Shown here piece after piece: positions 30,192 to 42,300 of a stretch of 64,000 bases of DNA. Source of the stretch: Podospora comata (Eukaryota; Ascomycota; Sordariomycetes; Sordariales; Podosporaceae). Positions within the stretch are counted from its first letter, which is position 1. Every line of letters begins with the position of its first letter. Where the stretch lies: contig CP071493.1 of assembly GCA_017354895.1 (NCBI GenBank), positions 1,860,001 to 1,924,000 of the forward strand, in the 5' to 3' direction. Under the pieces are notes generated by a model that was not told the DNA's origin, did not search any database, and saw only the letters and a program-made list of their open reading frames with translations. Position numbers and translations under genes: made by a program.

Positions 30192-31949
30192 TGTTGACAA
30201 GCATCCCATCATGATTGGCTTGTCATTGGCATGCCTGTTCAGCACAACCCTTTATGAATCTCTCCATATTTTCCTCAACCCACAAGCCCAAGTCGCTATC
30301 GAACATGAGGTCATTCCCCTTGGCATCAACAACCGGAAACCCATCTCGCCACGGTAAAAACATTGACCAACGTGATTCCAAACTTCATTTCACTCCCTGA
30401 CTCATGAATAATGAATCGCGGGCCGAATCTTGACAATGACCATATCTCGTTCCTTGTTCCTGGGTCGGCACGTCGGTTGATCCCAAATGCAACTTCCCCG
30501 AGCGCCACAAACGCCTCAAATCCTACCCACCAGCAGCCGTAAGCCACAGCGGAATGCATACCCGACCTGAGGGAAGGGATGGAGAAAAGCTGTCAACCTT
30601 CAAGCCTTCAGTTCCATCCCCAATGGTCTTGTGACAAAAGAACCCGTACAATGACGGTCCTCACCATCATTTTCAGCCTCCTTTGTCACATCAAAACCTA
30701 AATTTCAGCCCCCCAAGCCCCAGCCCCAGCCCCAGTCCCAGCCGCACCGCTGATGACGTCACTCCCCTAAGTAACCCCAAGGCCGAATTCGCCCAACCCA
30801 CCACGCAGCGGCAAAAAAAACAACCGCTCGTGACGCACCTAGGGTCCAACAGGCGCATGTCCCAGCTTCCCGGATCGAAATGGCACCACCCCATCTCCCA
30901 GGATACCACCACTAATAACTAACCGATTGTCCCCTCATCAACGGAGCATTTTAACAATCCGATCTCGCATCATGTGGCTCAACACTAAGCAAGGAACATG
31001 CATATAACAAACAAACTGTTCATCTGATCAATTCAGCAACAGGCAATGCCCTGCTCTACTTGCTTTTGCTTTTGCCTCTTTCTCCTCGTTGTTGTAGGCT
31101 ACCTCCCTCCCATCTTTGCAAGTAGACATGGACAACACCGCGGTGACAATAACGCCCAACGTAGGGAGTAATCATAAATCCTATCTACATAAGGTCCCTT
31201 ATTCTGCACCAAACAACCCAAGTTCCACAACCTCCTCCTTTCTCCATCAGAATAATAAACAGAAAGCAACAAAAAGAACCAAATGGGAAGTTTTCTTCTC
31301 CGGTGAAGTCAAGTAAGAGTAAAACAACAACAAAAAAAAAGACAATAAAAAATAAAAAGCAATCCTGTCAAAACAAAAGTGATTAAACGCCACGATCATG
31401 TAGTTTGTCCCAATGCCCGTCCCCCAAATAAAAATCACATACCACCCCTTTGATCCCAGTGCCAGTATACAGAGCGATTGTGTGGTTGATTTTCGCTCGA
31501 CTGTGCCAGAAAAAGCTTCATTCTCTCTATGCCCTCTCAAAGGCACCCGAGCGTGCCGGTTGGGAGAAAAAAACCAAGGGATGTCATGTCTTCTCTCTTT
31601 TCTTTTCTTATCCCATGAGCCGCCAAACCGAGATGCGCGTCGTGGTATCGTTTAAAAATAAAAAGCAATAAGCGCTAAACAAAGGTGCGCAGCAAACTCC
31701 GGTGTCCTGTAAGATCATTCCCAAATTATGAAGTGTTTTTGAGCGGGGAGTCTCGTATCTCCCTGTGCCTAGTTCTGTTGGTGCTTTCGTCGAGGTGAGG
31801 TATTGGTTTAAGGTAATGGATAGTATTGTCGGCGAAGCGGTGCACTATGCCCGTCTGTTGTCCGGTGGCAGTAGCGACTTCATCGGGCGTCCACGAAATG
31901 TTCGAATCCTCGATCCATCGTCCTAAAGCATTCCAGCATAAAACCTGAA
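30192..31949. other. Non-coding 1.8 kb
   Basis: No convincing coding frame. Contains a short (CCCCAG)n-like tract near 30,717-30,740 and A-rich tracts around 31,320-31,380. The right end should hold the 3' flank of the SCOC-like gene. Confidence 0.4.
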
Positions 31950-32464
31950 TTATTTCTTTGCGCGGCTGCTAGAGGCGGTGATTTTGCTCGTCGTCATAAG
32001 ATCGCCGATGTATTTTTGCAGAAACTTGTTGTGGTTGTCGAGCTTGTCATGTTCCTCCTTGACGGCCTCTATTCGGTTGAACAAGACAATGAGCGAATCC
32101 TGCAGCGCTTTTGCGTGCCTATACAGCTGTTAGCCAATGCCTGGCGTGGTCTTTGGTTCTTGTCGCGATGCGCAGCCAGGACTGACCTTTGTAGCTCTTG
32201 TCTGGCTTCCTTTCCCAGATGCTCAATGTCCTCGCTCGTTCTTCTCGGGCTCATGCTCCTCACATCATCTGGCGCAAAGTCTGTTTCCATCGGCCCGACA
32301 GAAGCATCCCGAGAGACAATCATGGTGCCGCTGCTCTTTCGACTGGGGAGGCGAGGTCGTGTTGGAACGGGTCCATGAAGGACATCGATTTGGTCGCGCG
32401 ATGTGCCGGAGCCTGAATCCGACCAGTCTGGGCTCTGAGATTTCTGTGGGCTAAGGTCACCCAT
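31950..32464 (-). CDS. SCOC/Slo1-like short coiled-coil protein (2 exons)
   Basis: Exons complement(31950-32118, 32187-32464) give 148 residues. The N-terminal 90 residues are Ser/Pro-rich and look disordered (MGDLSPQKSQSPDWSDSG). The conserved part is at the C terminus: LQDSLIVLFNRIEAVKEEHD, LDNHNKFLQKYIGDLMTTSK, then a basic tail ending RAAKK. This heptad pattern with N-x-x-L-x-x-YI-x-x-LM is the signature of the short coiled-coil protein SCOC (yeast Slo1), a Golgi-associated Arl1/Arl3 partner implicated in vesicle traffic and autophagy. The second exon carries almost the whole family domain. The acceptor is GTATAG, 8 bases after a decoy CTAACAG. The assignment rests on the C-terminal motif. 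Confidence 0.82.
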
Positions 32465-35400
32465 GATAGAGGTGTATAATCGAACTGCGGTATCCGTCGA
32501 CGAGTGGGTGCGAGATTTTCGTCGATGGGCTGTGGTTGAGCCGTAGGGGAGCGGTGTGTGGGAATGTCGGGCTAGTGTTGGATGGTCCGTCTTGGTAGAG
32601 CCGTGTATGTATGTAATGGAGAGAAAGAAGACTAATAAGAAAAGCCAGCTCCTCCTTCACCGTCACTTAAGCTACCTTGCTATTGCCACCATTCGCCAAT
32701 CTGCGTGGCACAGGGCTGAAGTGTCGTTGTAGTGCTTGGAGTAAGCGGAGAGGGCCGGGAGGGCGTGGCAGAGAGAGAAAGTTGCAGCACAACTCTGTGT
32801 GGGAACTAGAGACGGGGTGTTTGGTGTGAAAAAAGGGTAGCGCAGGGAGGTGGCAGCGAAACACTGTCGCGCTGGTGGGTCGAGGGCAGCCGTCGTGGGT
32901 TCAAACTCGTGGTGGATGTCGTGGGTCCCCGCGGAGGCTTGTTGGGGTGGTCACTGGTGGGAGGGCCAAAAAAGGGGACCAATACAAGCCCACAATTAAA
33001 GATGTGTCACGCCCCAAGAAGAGACCGCGGAAAGTTCCGGCAGAAAAGAAAGCCTCCGTTTACCGGTTGGAGCTTGTTTGCGAAGGACGGGTAAGCTGAG
33101 AGGTTGGCGTGCTGGTCAGGAGATGAAAAGGTGAGCAAGCGTCCTGTTTTTCCCTCCCGCGATCAGCAAAGACGTGCCTTGCTGTGGTGGATTTTCTCGG
33201 CGTCCAAGGGCGGGCGAATTGGCTTCTGGCGCAAGAGGGGGCGGGAGGGGTATCTAGCTCGCTGGCTCGGTTGTGGTCACAAGGAGCGGAGGGCCGGGGG
33301 CCTGTTTTGGGTTGCTTGCTGCGGAAAGCGAAACGTCGATCAGAGGGAGTAGGTAGAGAGAGACTGGTAATTAGCCGCGCGAGCGAGTGGTTGTCGCCTG
33401 TGAGTACGAGGCTTTTAAGGTCTTTCGATGTCAGGATAGGTAAGGTATCTGGATGTCTGGATATCTGTATAGTACACAGGAAGGCTCAACCGATGTGGAT
33501 TTGGTCGTTCTCGTGGCACTTGTCTTGTCTCTGTCCCTTTCTTCCCCAGGCGCCACATGCGCGGGTCCATGGCCGACTCCGCCGAAAAAAGAGTTGGCGT
33601 TTCTGCCTCAGGCAGTGGTCCCCTGCTTTTCCTGCCGTCGGTTTTTTCCAGGGTTAGCACGATGTCGTCAGTCCACCACAGCGGATAGGCGCTTTGATTG
33701 GCTGCGTCATGCAGCCCACCACGGCCAAACCCCCCAAGGTCCGACAGGGGTCAGCAGTTTATGATGAAATGGCTGCAGATTTTCATGGGAATCCCATTCC
33801 TCCTGTCTGCCCAACAAGCGAAATGCCATTTGTCCCCACCCACCTCGCTGCCGACCCCCTCATCCGGCACCTGTGGAAAGTGCTTCCTTTTTGCTTCGAC
33901 ACATCAGGTACATTATTACCCTGCAGATGTCAATCCGAGCCCATCAAACTTTTCTTCCCTCCTCCTCTCTTTTTTTTCCGAGCTGTTTGCATTGCTCGTC
34001 CTCTTCCAGCTGCGTCATGGATTACACCGTCGCAATCCCGCTCTGCGGTACATAGGTCCACGGTAGTGTCACCGGACCCCCAACCCACCATAATAATTCG
34101 ACAGTGTTTCTCCCCAAGCTCTTCAACCACCAGAGTCATCCAAGGCAAGGCATTGCCAGTCAGCAACTAACTATACCTCTCCTAATGAGATGAACATAGA
34201 GAGGAGAGGAGAGGATAGGATAACAGGGAGTACAGATGGCACAGCACTGTTGCGCTGTGACCACTCGATGGGCATGTTTGCCAAACCCTTGCAGTCGTCG
34301 TTCCCTGTTTTGGCGACCAAAATCCAACCGTCCACACCGTTGTGTCTCTCCCCCACCCGCCGCTGACGAATCGACACCGCGGGAACCGGGATAAGACCCT
34401 GAAAGCCGCTTCGCACAGTGCTGGAGTACGCGAGGTGCTTCATGCGTCTGAATACCGCTGTCGGCACTGGGGAAGTTGGTGTCTCATACACAAGCACTGA
34501 TTCTGCGAGCAGGAGGCGTCGACGAGGACTGCCACTACACTTCAGTCATCAAACATCGACATGTCGACATGCCCGATACTGTCTGTCACAGAAAGACTCC
34601 AAACCTTTGCATATTTAGCCTTTATTGGTTCCCACTCCTCCGTCTAGCTTGGGTGCTTCCAAGAAGCTTGTCCACCACACCACCACGCAACGTGTAAAGC
34701 CAAGCTACACGGGCAACGTAGCCGTGAAAATAACCACGGCAACACGGTACCCGAGCGCGGAATTTGGTGCCAGGGGAATGCCAGATGGAAACCGATCAGC
34801 ATCTCATCGAGCAAGACATTGGTGTATATCATCGGTACGATGTACAGATATTCACCCCCAGACATTGCACAGATGAGTTTCCCAGCCAGCCCTCAGCACG
34901 TCTCGCACTGTGTCCACGACCGTCGATCATCCAGTCCAATGTCCGCAAACCAATCTCTCGCCAGAAAACTTGACGCGGGATCAACCCTACAGACCACCCC
35001 TCGTTGGTTACACCGTGTCACCGACTCAGCTGCTTTCCCCGCTACACAATTTACCTCGCCCCCGAACAGCCCGCCATAACGTCAGTCTAGCGGTGGACTC
35101 ACCACACACGGCAAAGCTCTCCGTCCTATCACCTTCTCCATTCCGTTATGACCTGCTTCCTGTGCTTCTCGTGAGACCACGACATGGTCAACACGCTGTG
35201 GGATTCTCACACATCTTGAACTGTACAAGTGGCCGGTGACAGCACACGGTAAACACTCACCGACGCCCCTCCCCTCATCTCGGCCCAGTTATCAAAACCT
35301 TTGAGGACACAATAGGTTTGCTTCCTTGGGCACAATCGGCAATTCGGCACTCTGCCCATAGGTGCCAAGACCATTTCCTAGAAACTGGGCGCCCTGTTGC

Positions 35401-36719
35401 ATATCTTGTCGTGATGGACCTTTCTCCGGCGGGATAATACCTCCGGTCTGGGAGTCTGGGCACACCGTCGTTGATGAGGGGAGGACTGCGATCCTCGGAC
35501 AACCCATTACGGCATCCCTGGTCTTTGCCCTTCGCACTATCACCAACCTCAGCGCAACACTAAACTTGAAGGGCCCAAGATGTATCTCTGCACAGCATGT
35601 CGTTTGGTATTGGGCGAGGCTAGATCGTGATAGGAACCCACGATCCACTCTAGTCTTGCTGCTGCCTGTATCAACTGATGCTGCTGCACATGACATGCAT
35701 AGTTTTTTCCCACTAACCGTCTACCTACAGGATCATGTTCTGCAGTGCTACATGCTGTGTCACTTTTCAAAGATCTTCAGGCTGTGAAGAGAGCTGAGAA
35801 ATCAAAATAGGTTCATAGCCCCCAGTGGCTCAGTTAGGAACTATGTATTCTAGTACCCCTCCTCTTCATGAAGATGATATGGATTTCACGATCGAACAAT
35901 CATACCAGTGATCGAGTTTCGTAGTTGCTATGAGGAAATCCAGCCGCAGGACTACCGCAGACGTCAGCAGGGCGCAGCGTAGGTACCGTTGGGGTAGGGT
36001 AAGCTGAGCGGGACGTGCCGCCCCCCGGTTCTTTGATCGTAGTAGAAAGAACTATGGTGTAACAAGGTCTTTGTTGCTGGCTACATTGCACCTTTGTGCA
36101 ATACAGATACATGGGATATTTGGTCAGTTTTCAACCCACGTCTTTTTGAGATATCAGGTAACTTGGTGATGTTTTTGGAAAATTTTGGGACCATAATCTC
36201 CGGCCACGTCACGTGGTAGATGCAAAATACGAGATATGATGGGTCGGGAAATTTGATGATCAATATAGGAAGTATACGTTGGATGTGTTTTCTCCACTGT
36301 GATCTCTCTCTCGTTGTCGTGGCGGCTATTGAGTGGAAAGGCGGGTTGAACTACGTGGATGGTACCTTGCATGGGGAAAGTCCGCAGTGTTCATTCAAGC
36401 TTACGTATGTTCTGTGAAATCTCCGAGGGCTCCGATGTTGCAAGGTTTGGGAATGGAGATTAGGTCAATCCTACGATATGAAAAAGAGCACGTGGGCAGG
36501 TGAGGGATGGGGATGGGGACTGATCGGCTGAGGCAAAAAAAGGATTGGTGGTGATCTGGTAGATCTGGAGATAAAACACGAGGTATAGATCTAATGGTGG
36601 AAAAGAGTTGAGTTGTTGTTGATAAATGCCTCGATATAGGTTCAAAAGACAGAGAAAAAAAGGAGGTGATTGTGGTGCAATCAGGCAAAAGACAAGTGAA
36701 GATGTGCTTGGACATGTAT
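32465..36719. other. Non-coding 4.3 kb, gene-poor
   Basis: I found no frame with domain, signal or sustained codon bias on either strand. Sub-parts: a G-rich stretch (32,880-33,370), CT-rich promoter-like sequence (33,840-34,080) and an AGGAGAGG microsatellite-like tract near 34,200. Unrecognised non-coding RNA is not excluded. Confidence 0.35.
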
Positions 36720-36840
36720 GACTAGAGTGAGATTCGAACTCACGCCCCTTACGAGACCACGGAACTCTGGAAGTGGAGTTGAGATTAAGGGTTTGAAAGA
36801 AACCTTAACGTGGCGCCTTAGACCGCTCGGCCATCTAGCC
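36720..36840 (-). tRNA. tRNA-Leu (anticodon AAG) with intron
   Basis: 121-nt gene on the minus strand. The type II cloverleaf has acceptor GGCTAGA/TCTAGTC, D arm GCCGAGCGGTCTAAGGC, anticodon stem CCACG/CGTGG with loop TTAAGGC (anticodon AAG), a long variable arm and a T arm with GTTCGAATC. A 40-nt intron (36763-36802) sits after position 37 and contains CCTTAA, complementary to the anticodon region, as in canonical eukaryotic pre-tRNAs. Confidence 0.93.
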
Positions 36841-37460
36841 TGATAATTATTGTGATGTTGGGATGGTTGAGAAGGTGAGCTTATGAGTGAGAAGTTTTTG
36901 TGGGTGTGCACGACTCAGTGGGTGCTGGTCTTGGCAGGGCTTTTTGGAGGTGGAGATGAGGGTGGGTTGCCGGGTTAACACAGATTCGGGATGGAAGAAG
37001 GGGGCTATATAGGGGGACCCTTTGGACACGACCAATTTGCAGCACTATCCACTGCCAGCTAGGTAGCAAACAATATAAGTATCACAGGCTCGTGCTCTAC
37101 CCCACTGAAATGGTGGTTACTACCTAGGTAGTAAATGATACATTATTGTTTACATGTTAGCCTTACTCAGTGCTTCGTCGTGTCAGCAAGCTGTCCTGAA
37201 TGCGAGATCTTAATCAGGGAGGATGCCGAGATGGAAAGGGGTTAAATTGTCTCGCATGTGGAGGCATGGGACAGTCAGGAAAAACCTGGGCCCCTCCTGA
37301 TTTGGAATTCCGGCTACCGAGTTGTGAAACCCTGGATCTTGTATCGTCTAGTAAGCACACCAGACCCACAGGATGTTTTCTTCAATTCCTTGTCCATGTT
37401 CCTTATTTTGAAAAGCGTTTAGGATTCACCTTCAAAAAAAAATGATATACAAGCCCTCTG
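36841..37460. other. Intergenic
   Basis: 3' side of the ceramidase gene and upstream flank of tRNA-Leu. Holds one long palindrome (separate entry) and a poly-A tract at about 37,434-37,441. No gene seen. Confidence 0.4.
37117..37134. repeat. 18-bp perfect palindrome around CTACCTAGGTAG
   Basis: TTACTACCTAGGTAGTAA is its own reverse complement. A second copy of the core, ACTACCTAGGTAGT, lies at 38532-38545, so the two flank the ceramidase gene. Confidence 0.8.
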
Positions 37461-38399
37461 CTATAACTCTTTCAACCTTTCACTCTCAGAATCCTTGCCC
37501 GCCACACTGGCACCATCTCTTAACTCCTCCTGGACCTCCCTCACAATATCCATAAACCAACTCGCACTGACAGCAGTCAACACATGCCACCACCCATGCA
37601 ACTCCAACACCCAAGCCCAAGGTAACCCTATCTTCACCCTCAAGCTCCTCAGCTCCGTACAAAACTCCAAGTCAATATTCCAAAGCGCATATCCAATTAA
37701 CAACAACCACAGCGTCCTCCTCCCCCTCTTCTTCCACGATACCCTCTTCGTTTCCGGAAACGGCGGGTTTCTCCAAAGAAACAAGTAGTGCCCTCGGATG
37801 GTAATCAAAACTAATGCCAGCCCAAAAGCAGAAGCATGGTAAATGATCTTGCCATTCGAGATGTAAAACGCCGAAAAGAGCGGAAACCCCACAGCCATCG
37901 ACCAGTTGAGTATCCTGTCACGCTTCGTCCCAATGGTGAGAACACCTTGAAGCAAAGACCAGACAAGCCCTAACATGGCAAGCTCGTCGGCGAATTGCAT
38001 TGACTGGCGGAGGGTAGCGTGAAAGGCAAAAGAGCCGATGCCGAGGACGAGGAGAGAAATGGACATGAAATCATATCTGGGGGAGAATAAGCCTTTGCTC
38101 CCAGGACCATACATGTACACAAGGGCGTAATAAACTATTGCCAGGTCAGCAACTTTCACTTATGAGAGGCAAGGTGATGGCATACCATATGCCAAGTTTG
38201 TCAAAGTGCTGATAAACTCGGCGAAATATCTGCTGACGGCATAGTCCTCCTCACAAAAGCTAATTCGCACTCTTGTCAGCAATCATACTCACCCGATTCT
38301 CACAGCAACAAGAACGAACTTTGCAGCACTAGTTGGTGGACTCCAAACACCCTCCAGCGCGTGCGGATCGCCAGCAAAATGGCGGTTGTGATGTCCCAT
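37461..38399 (-). CDS. Alkaline ceramidase (ACER/YPC1 family, 3 exons)
   Basis: Exons complement(37461-38134, 38186-38259, 38320-38399) give 275 residues. The first intron must use donor GTTCGT: the nearby GTGAGT would leave only 33 nt, and splicing at GTTCGT yields the family-typical SPPTSAANFCEEDYAVSRYF. The second junction gives TNLAYVYYALVYMYG. The zinc-hydrolase residues of the CREST fold are in place: Ser86/His90 (GSFAFHATL), Asp101 (FADELAM) and His231/His235 (HGWWH), with about seven membrane helices. These ER/Golgi enzymes split ceramides, dihydroceramide or phytoceramide into long-chain base and fatty acid. The tail is acidic and hydrophilic, without a clear retrieval motif. The Met at 38159 is internal to an intron and is not the start. 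Confidence 0.9.
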
Positions 38400-38531
38400 C
38401 TTGGCTTTCTTTCGCCTTTCTACCTTGTGCTGCAGGCTTGACAAACTGACACAAACCGACGTGTCAAACAAGACGGGGCAGTCAACAAAAGTACCAACAT
38501 CTCCTACAAAGCCACGTGACTCACTCTTACT

Positions 38532-38545
38532 ACTACCTAGGTAGT
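38532..38545. repeat. 14-bp palindrome ACTACCTAGGTAGT
   Basis: Perfect inverted repeat sharing its 14-base core with the palindrome at 37117-37134, about 130 bp upstream of the ceramidase start. Confidence 0.75.
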
Positions 38546-38680
38546 CGGACTCTAAAAACTTTTTTATCTCGGCTAAGAACGGTTAGCCTAGAATTAGGCT
38601 TGTTTGCGTTTAACCCTACACTCTCTATTCTCTAAGAATCATAGTTTTACGCAACGCCTTTATAATTTAAATTTAAAACC

Positions 38681-39129
38681 TGTGACGGCATACGGCAGAG
38701 AGCATGATATAGGGTTAGGGGTGCAGGGAGCAGAGGGAGCAGGAGAGGCCACAAGGAACCAATCAGGATTGGACCGGGCGATCGAGCGAGGCTCACGGTC
38801 CAGGTGGACAGGACAGACCAATGAGATGGGGACCGGGGACCGCGGCGGGGCTCACGGTCCACGGTCTAGTATCGGCCAATCAGAGGCGGACCGAGGACCG
38901 TCTGTAAGTCAACGGTCCACGGTTCCAAGGTCTATATATACGGAGGAACTGGCTGGTGTAGATAGACAGTTCCGCAATATGCAATACAAGTCACAATCGT
39001 TGGTATCTAGACTGTTGTGATTGAGACAAGCCATTTATTGTACACTGTTTAGCTGTACCGAACCAGGATTGTTCAGAAGTGCCTTCAACCAGTATCCCTT
39101 TCAGAGGTTCTGGATAGGGGTTCGTCACA
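38681..39129 (+). mobile_element. Solo LTR of a retrotransposon
   Basis: 449 bp bounded by TGTGACG and CGTCACA, a perfect 7-bp terminal inverted repeat with the canonical TG..CA of LTRs. Inside are CCAAT boxes in tandem repeats, a TATA-like TCTATATATA (38931-38940) and downstream sequence fitting the U3-R-U5 order, giving plus orientation. The flanking five bases (AAACC and TATGA) do not match, so no target duplication survives. No gag/pol is seen nearby. The 100 bp before it is AT-rich and may be older transposon remains. The alternative is another TG..CA element type. Confidence 0.65.
38758..38934 (+). repeat. Three ~58-59-bp tandem units with CCAAT boxes in the LTR
   Basis: CCAAT at 38759, 38818 and 38876 (spacing 59 and 58). 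Each unit contains CCAAT, then GGACCG-rich sequence, then a CTCACGGTCCA- or CAACGGTCCA-like end. The array stops just before the TATA-like box, as expected for U3 enhancer repeats. Confidence 0.65.
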
Positions 39130-39360
39130 TATGAGTGAGAAAGTGTGGCTCACGGAGGATTCGGGGGTTATTAGTATACGTAAAGAGAAAATGGAAATTG
39201 TAATTAGCTTTAGCTAAGGTAAATATAGCCGAACGGTCGTTGGACTCATTTCAGCTCAGAGTAATCTTTACTGAGCTTCCCTTTTACTTGCCTTATAAGA
39301 CTAATCGGGGCTGAGCCAAAATTCTTATCGGGTGTGACTATATAGGCACGCAAAAGAATT

Positions 39361-42300
39361 CTCAACAGCCTCAACGAAACCCTTGCTGCCCTCGAAAGAC
39401 TTGACGTCGACGCTATCACAACCGGCTTGTTTGAACAAATCGGCGGCCTCAAGGCTATTGTCGGGTCCTTTGACCAGCCCGCCATAGCTGAGCGACGAAG
39501 TGCGTCTTTGCACGTCAGGCCTTGGGCCCCAACTGAACGGTTCCTGCAGCCCCTTATCGGCAGTACCGCTGCTATCCTGATCGAATCCGGGGCTTATCTT
39601 CGACTTTTACTCTCAAACATCAGAGTGACCGCCGATGAGGGAACAAGTTTTCTGGATTCAGAACGAGCAACGGCTGGAGAACCAGCCATGGGATTTGGAA
39701 ACATCACTTGCCTTGGGACTACACACCAGAGTGCTCAGAGCCCTTTCCACAGCCATCGAGTTGCTCAAGATTCAGAACTTTTCTTCACAGACGACAAGGC
39801 TGAGTTCAGCTTCCTACAGGCTCGCTCTCTACTTTGTCATGCCGGTAAAGCAGGCAAACAGAGCTGGCGAAACTGGACCAAGCGTTCCACGATGTCACCA
39901 AGTCTACTCAGCAACGGTTCGTTATCTTTGGACCTGGCGGATCAGGAAAGACAGAGCCTGCCTTCAAGTTTGCCAACGAGTACAAAGACAAGTTCTGGGG
40001 TTTCTTCATCGATGGCAGCTCTCAGAAAAACGCCTCCAGCAGTTACGCCGAGATCGCCACCATCGGCGGTGTCGAGCCAAACGAGAAGGCAGCCAAGAAC
40101 TGGTTGACAACCCGCGATCTGCCCTGGCTACTTATTATCGACAACGTGGATGATGACGCAACAGATCTGGAGGAGCTGTTAACTGTTGGGGACAAGGGCT
40201 GTGTGATCATCACGACACGGAATCCATTGCATATGACCCATGGCAATGCAGAGGTTCGGTATCTTGAACTTCTTGCCATGGAACCCAAGGAGGCGGAGGA
40301 GCTAATTCTGCGAGCCGCCGAAGAGCCGAGGCCCTGGGCAAAAACAACTATCGACTCGGCCAACTCGATATGCAAAGCCTTTGGTTTCCTTCCGCTTACT
40401 CTTGTCCAATCAGCCAAAGCCATTCTCAAGGGCATCTGCGACTGGCCCAACTACCTCTCATCATACGACAGGGAGATCAGACGAATCCGCCGCAACTACC
40501 ATAGCCGGAATAGAAGCATCTCAAGGGATAAGAAGCGCGTGGACGACGATAGTAGCTTTACAGTGTTCTCTACCTATGAGATCCTACATCGAAACCTCGA
40601 GGAGTCTCCGAGGGAGAAATGTCAGGATGCGGTGGAATTGCTCCACGTGTTTTCCTTTTTCCATTTCCAGAACGTACGACTCGACGTGCTTATCAACGCT
40701 GCCATCAACCCACTCAAGGAAGAGCAGCAGCAGAGAGAGGACTCTGAACAGGAGCGGGAATTACACAGCAAGTTTCAAAGCCCCAAACACAAGCCGTGGG
40801 GGATGTTCTTCCGCGAGCTCAGAGCTTTGTTTACCTCTCAAATGACGACACCACCCCCTTGGCCAGGAGTACTCAGAAACAGGGACAACCTTGGCCTTGA
40901 AGATCTGGAGGATGAAGTTGAAGACCGGCTTCGAACTGCACCAAGTGTCTTGGTAGAGAGGTCCCTGGTGACGAGGCATGAGAGGTCTACCGGCCGTTAC
41001 AGCATGCGCAGGCTCATCCGCAAATGGGTTAGGGAACGCCCAGAAATGCCGCCCTCCCACTCCCACCAAGCGCTCTGGTGCCAGATCTCCATGGCAACTT
41101 TGTCTTCGAGCATCCGGCGCTTACCACACGGCGATAATGAGCCAGAAAACCAAGCTCGACGTGAACTACTGCCGCACATCACACACGTACGCAAATGCCA
41201 GGCCGAACTAGACAAAACTCTTGCAGAGAATGCGCTTAGAGCCAAGCCTCTCTGGCCATTGAAGAAGACATATGGGAAGCTTCAGGTGGATCAAGACGTC
41301 CGGTTCAGTTGAGTATACGAGGAGACAGGCCACTTCGAAGAAGGCTGCGATCTCCAATAGAGCGCCTTGGAGTATGTCTCTGTCAGACTTAGTCCTGACC
41401 ATCCGATCGCCATCGCGTTATCCCTCTTGCTCACCAAGACGCTATGGCTGATGTGCGAGATGGAAAAAGGCGTACGACACATGCGGGCCACCCATCGACT
41501 GTGCGTTGACACCTGGGGCGACCACCATCCACTCACCCTCGACGTGACCGAAACACTCGGCTCAGCGCTCAGCATACATGGGAAATACACCGAAGCGAAC
41601 GCCCTCCACGTCGCCAACCTCGAAAAGATGAAGCGACTGTACGGGGACAAGCATCAAAAGACTCTTGAAACCACGCGAAACCTTGCGAGAGTCCTCAACC
41701 GGCACATGGAATACAACGAAGCAAGCAGGCTATTCCAGATTGTCTAGGAAGGCATGAAAGAGCCCCTCGGCCCAACGCACCTCGAAACTCTCACCAGCCT
41801 CGAAGACTTGTCATCCAGTTTCGTCCGGTACGAAGAAGACAACCCCCGACCCCAACCTAGGCGAGCGACTGTTGCAGAGCCGCACAGACTTGACCTTTGT
41901 CTATGAGCAACGCAAGGAGGGACTAGGCAAGGAGCACCCTTACACTCTCCTAAGTTGGCTATTCCTTGCTCGCGTCGAATCGGCAGTAGGCAATAACAAG
42001 GAAGCCGAGAAGATAATCCGGCAAGGCCTCGAAGTGGCAGAACGCAACATTGGCTCGCAGCATCTCGCTGTTCTCATGGCCAAGTGCATTCACGCCGAGG
42101 TACTGGTCAAACTGAAGAGGTTCTCCGAGGCCGAGAAGCTATTTTACATGCTGATTGATCGGTCGTGGTACACCAAGACAGTGGGTGAAGACAGCGATCA
42201 TCCTGATCAGCTTGCTAACATTTGGTTCCTCGCCATGTGCTTGGAGCAGCAGGGCAAGTGGGAGAAGGCACTGGAGCTGTGCAGAGTTCTCGGTCGGTAT

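Noticed and set aside
32875-33657. Gly/Arg-rich plus frames between the SCOC-like gene and tRNA-Leu
   Set aside because: G-rich sequence produces open frames in several registers at once; none is favoured.
39325-39513. Minus-strand frame reading SYGGLVKGPDNSLEAADLF opposite the NLR start
   Set aside because: The plus frame has the expected C-rich third positions and leads into the NLR, so the minus frame is probably antisense; not fully excluded.
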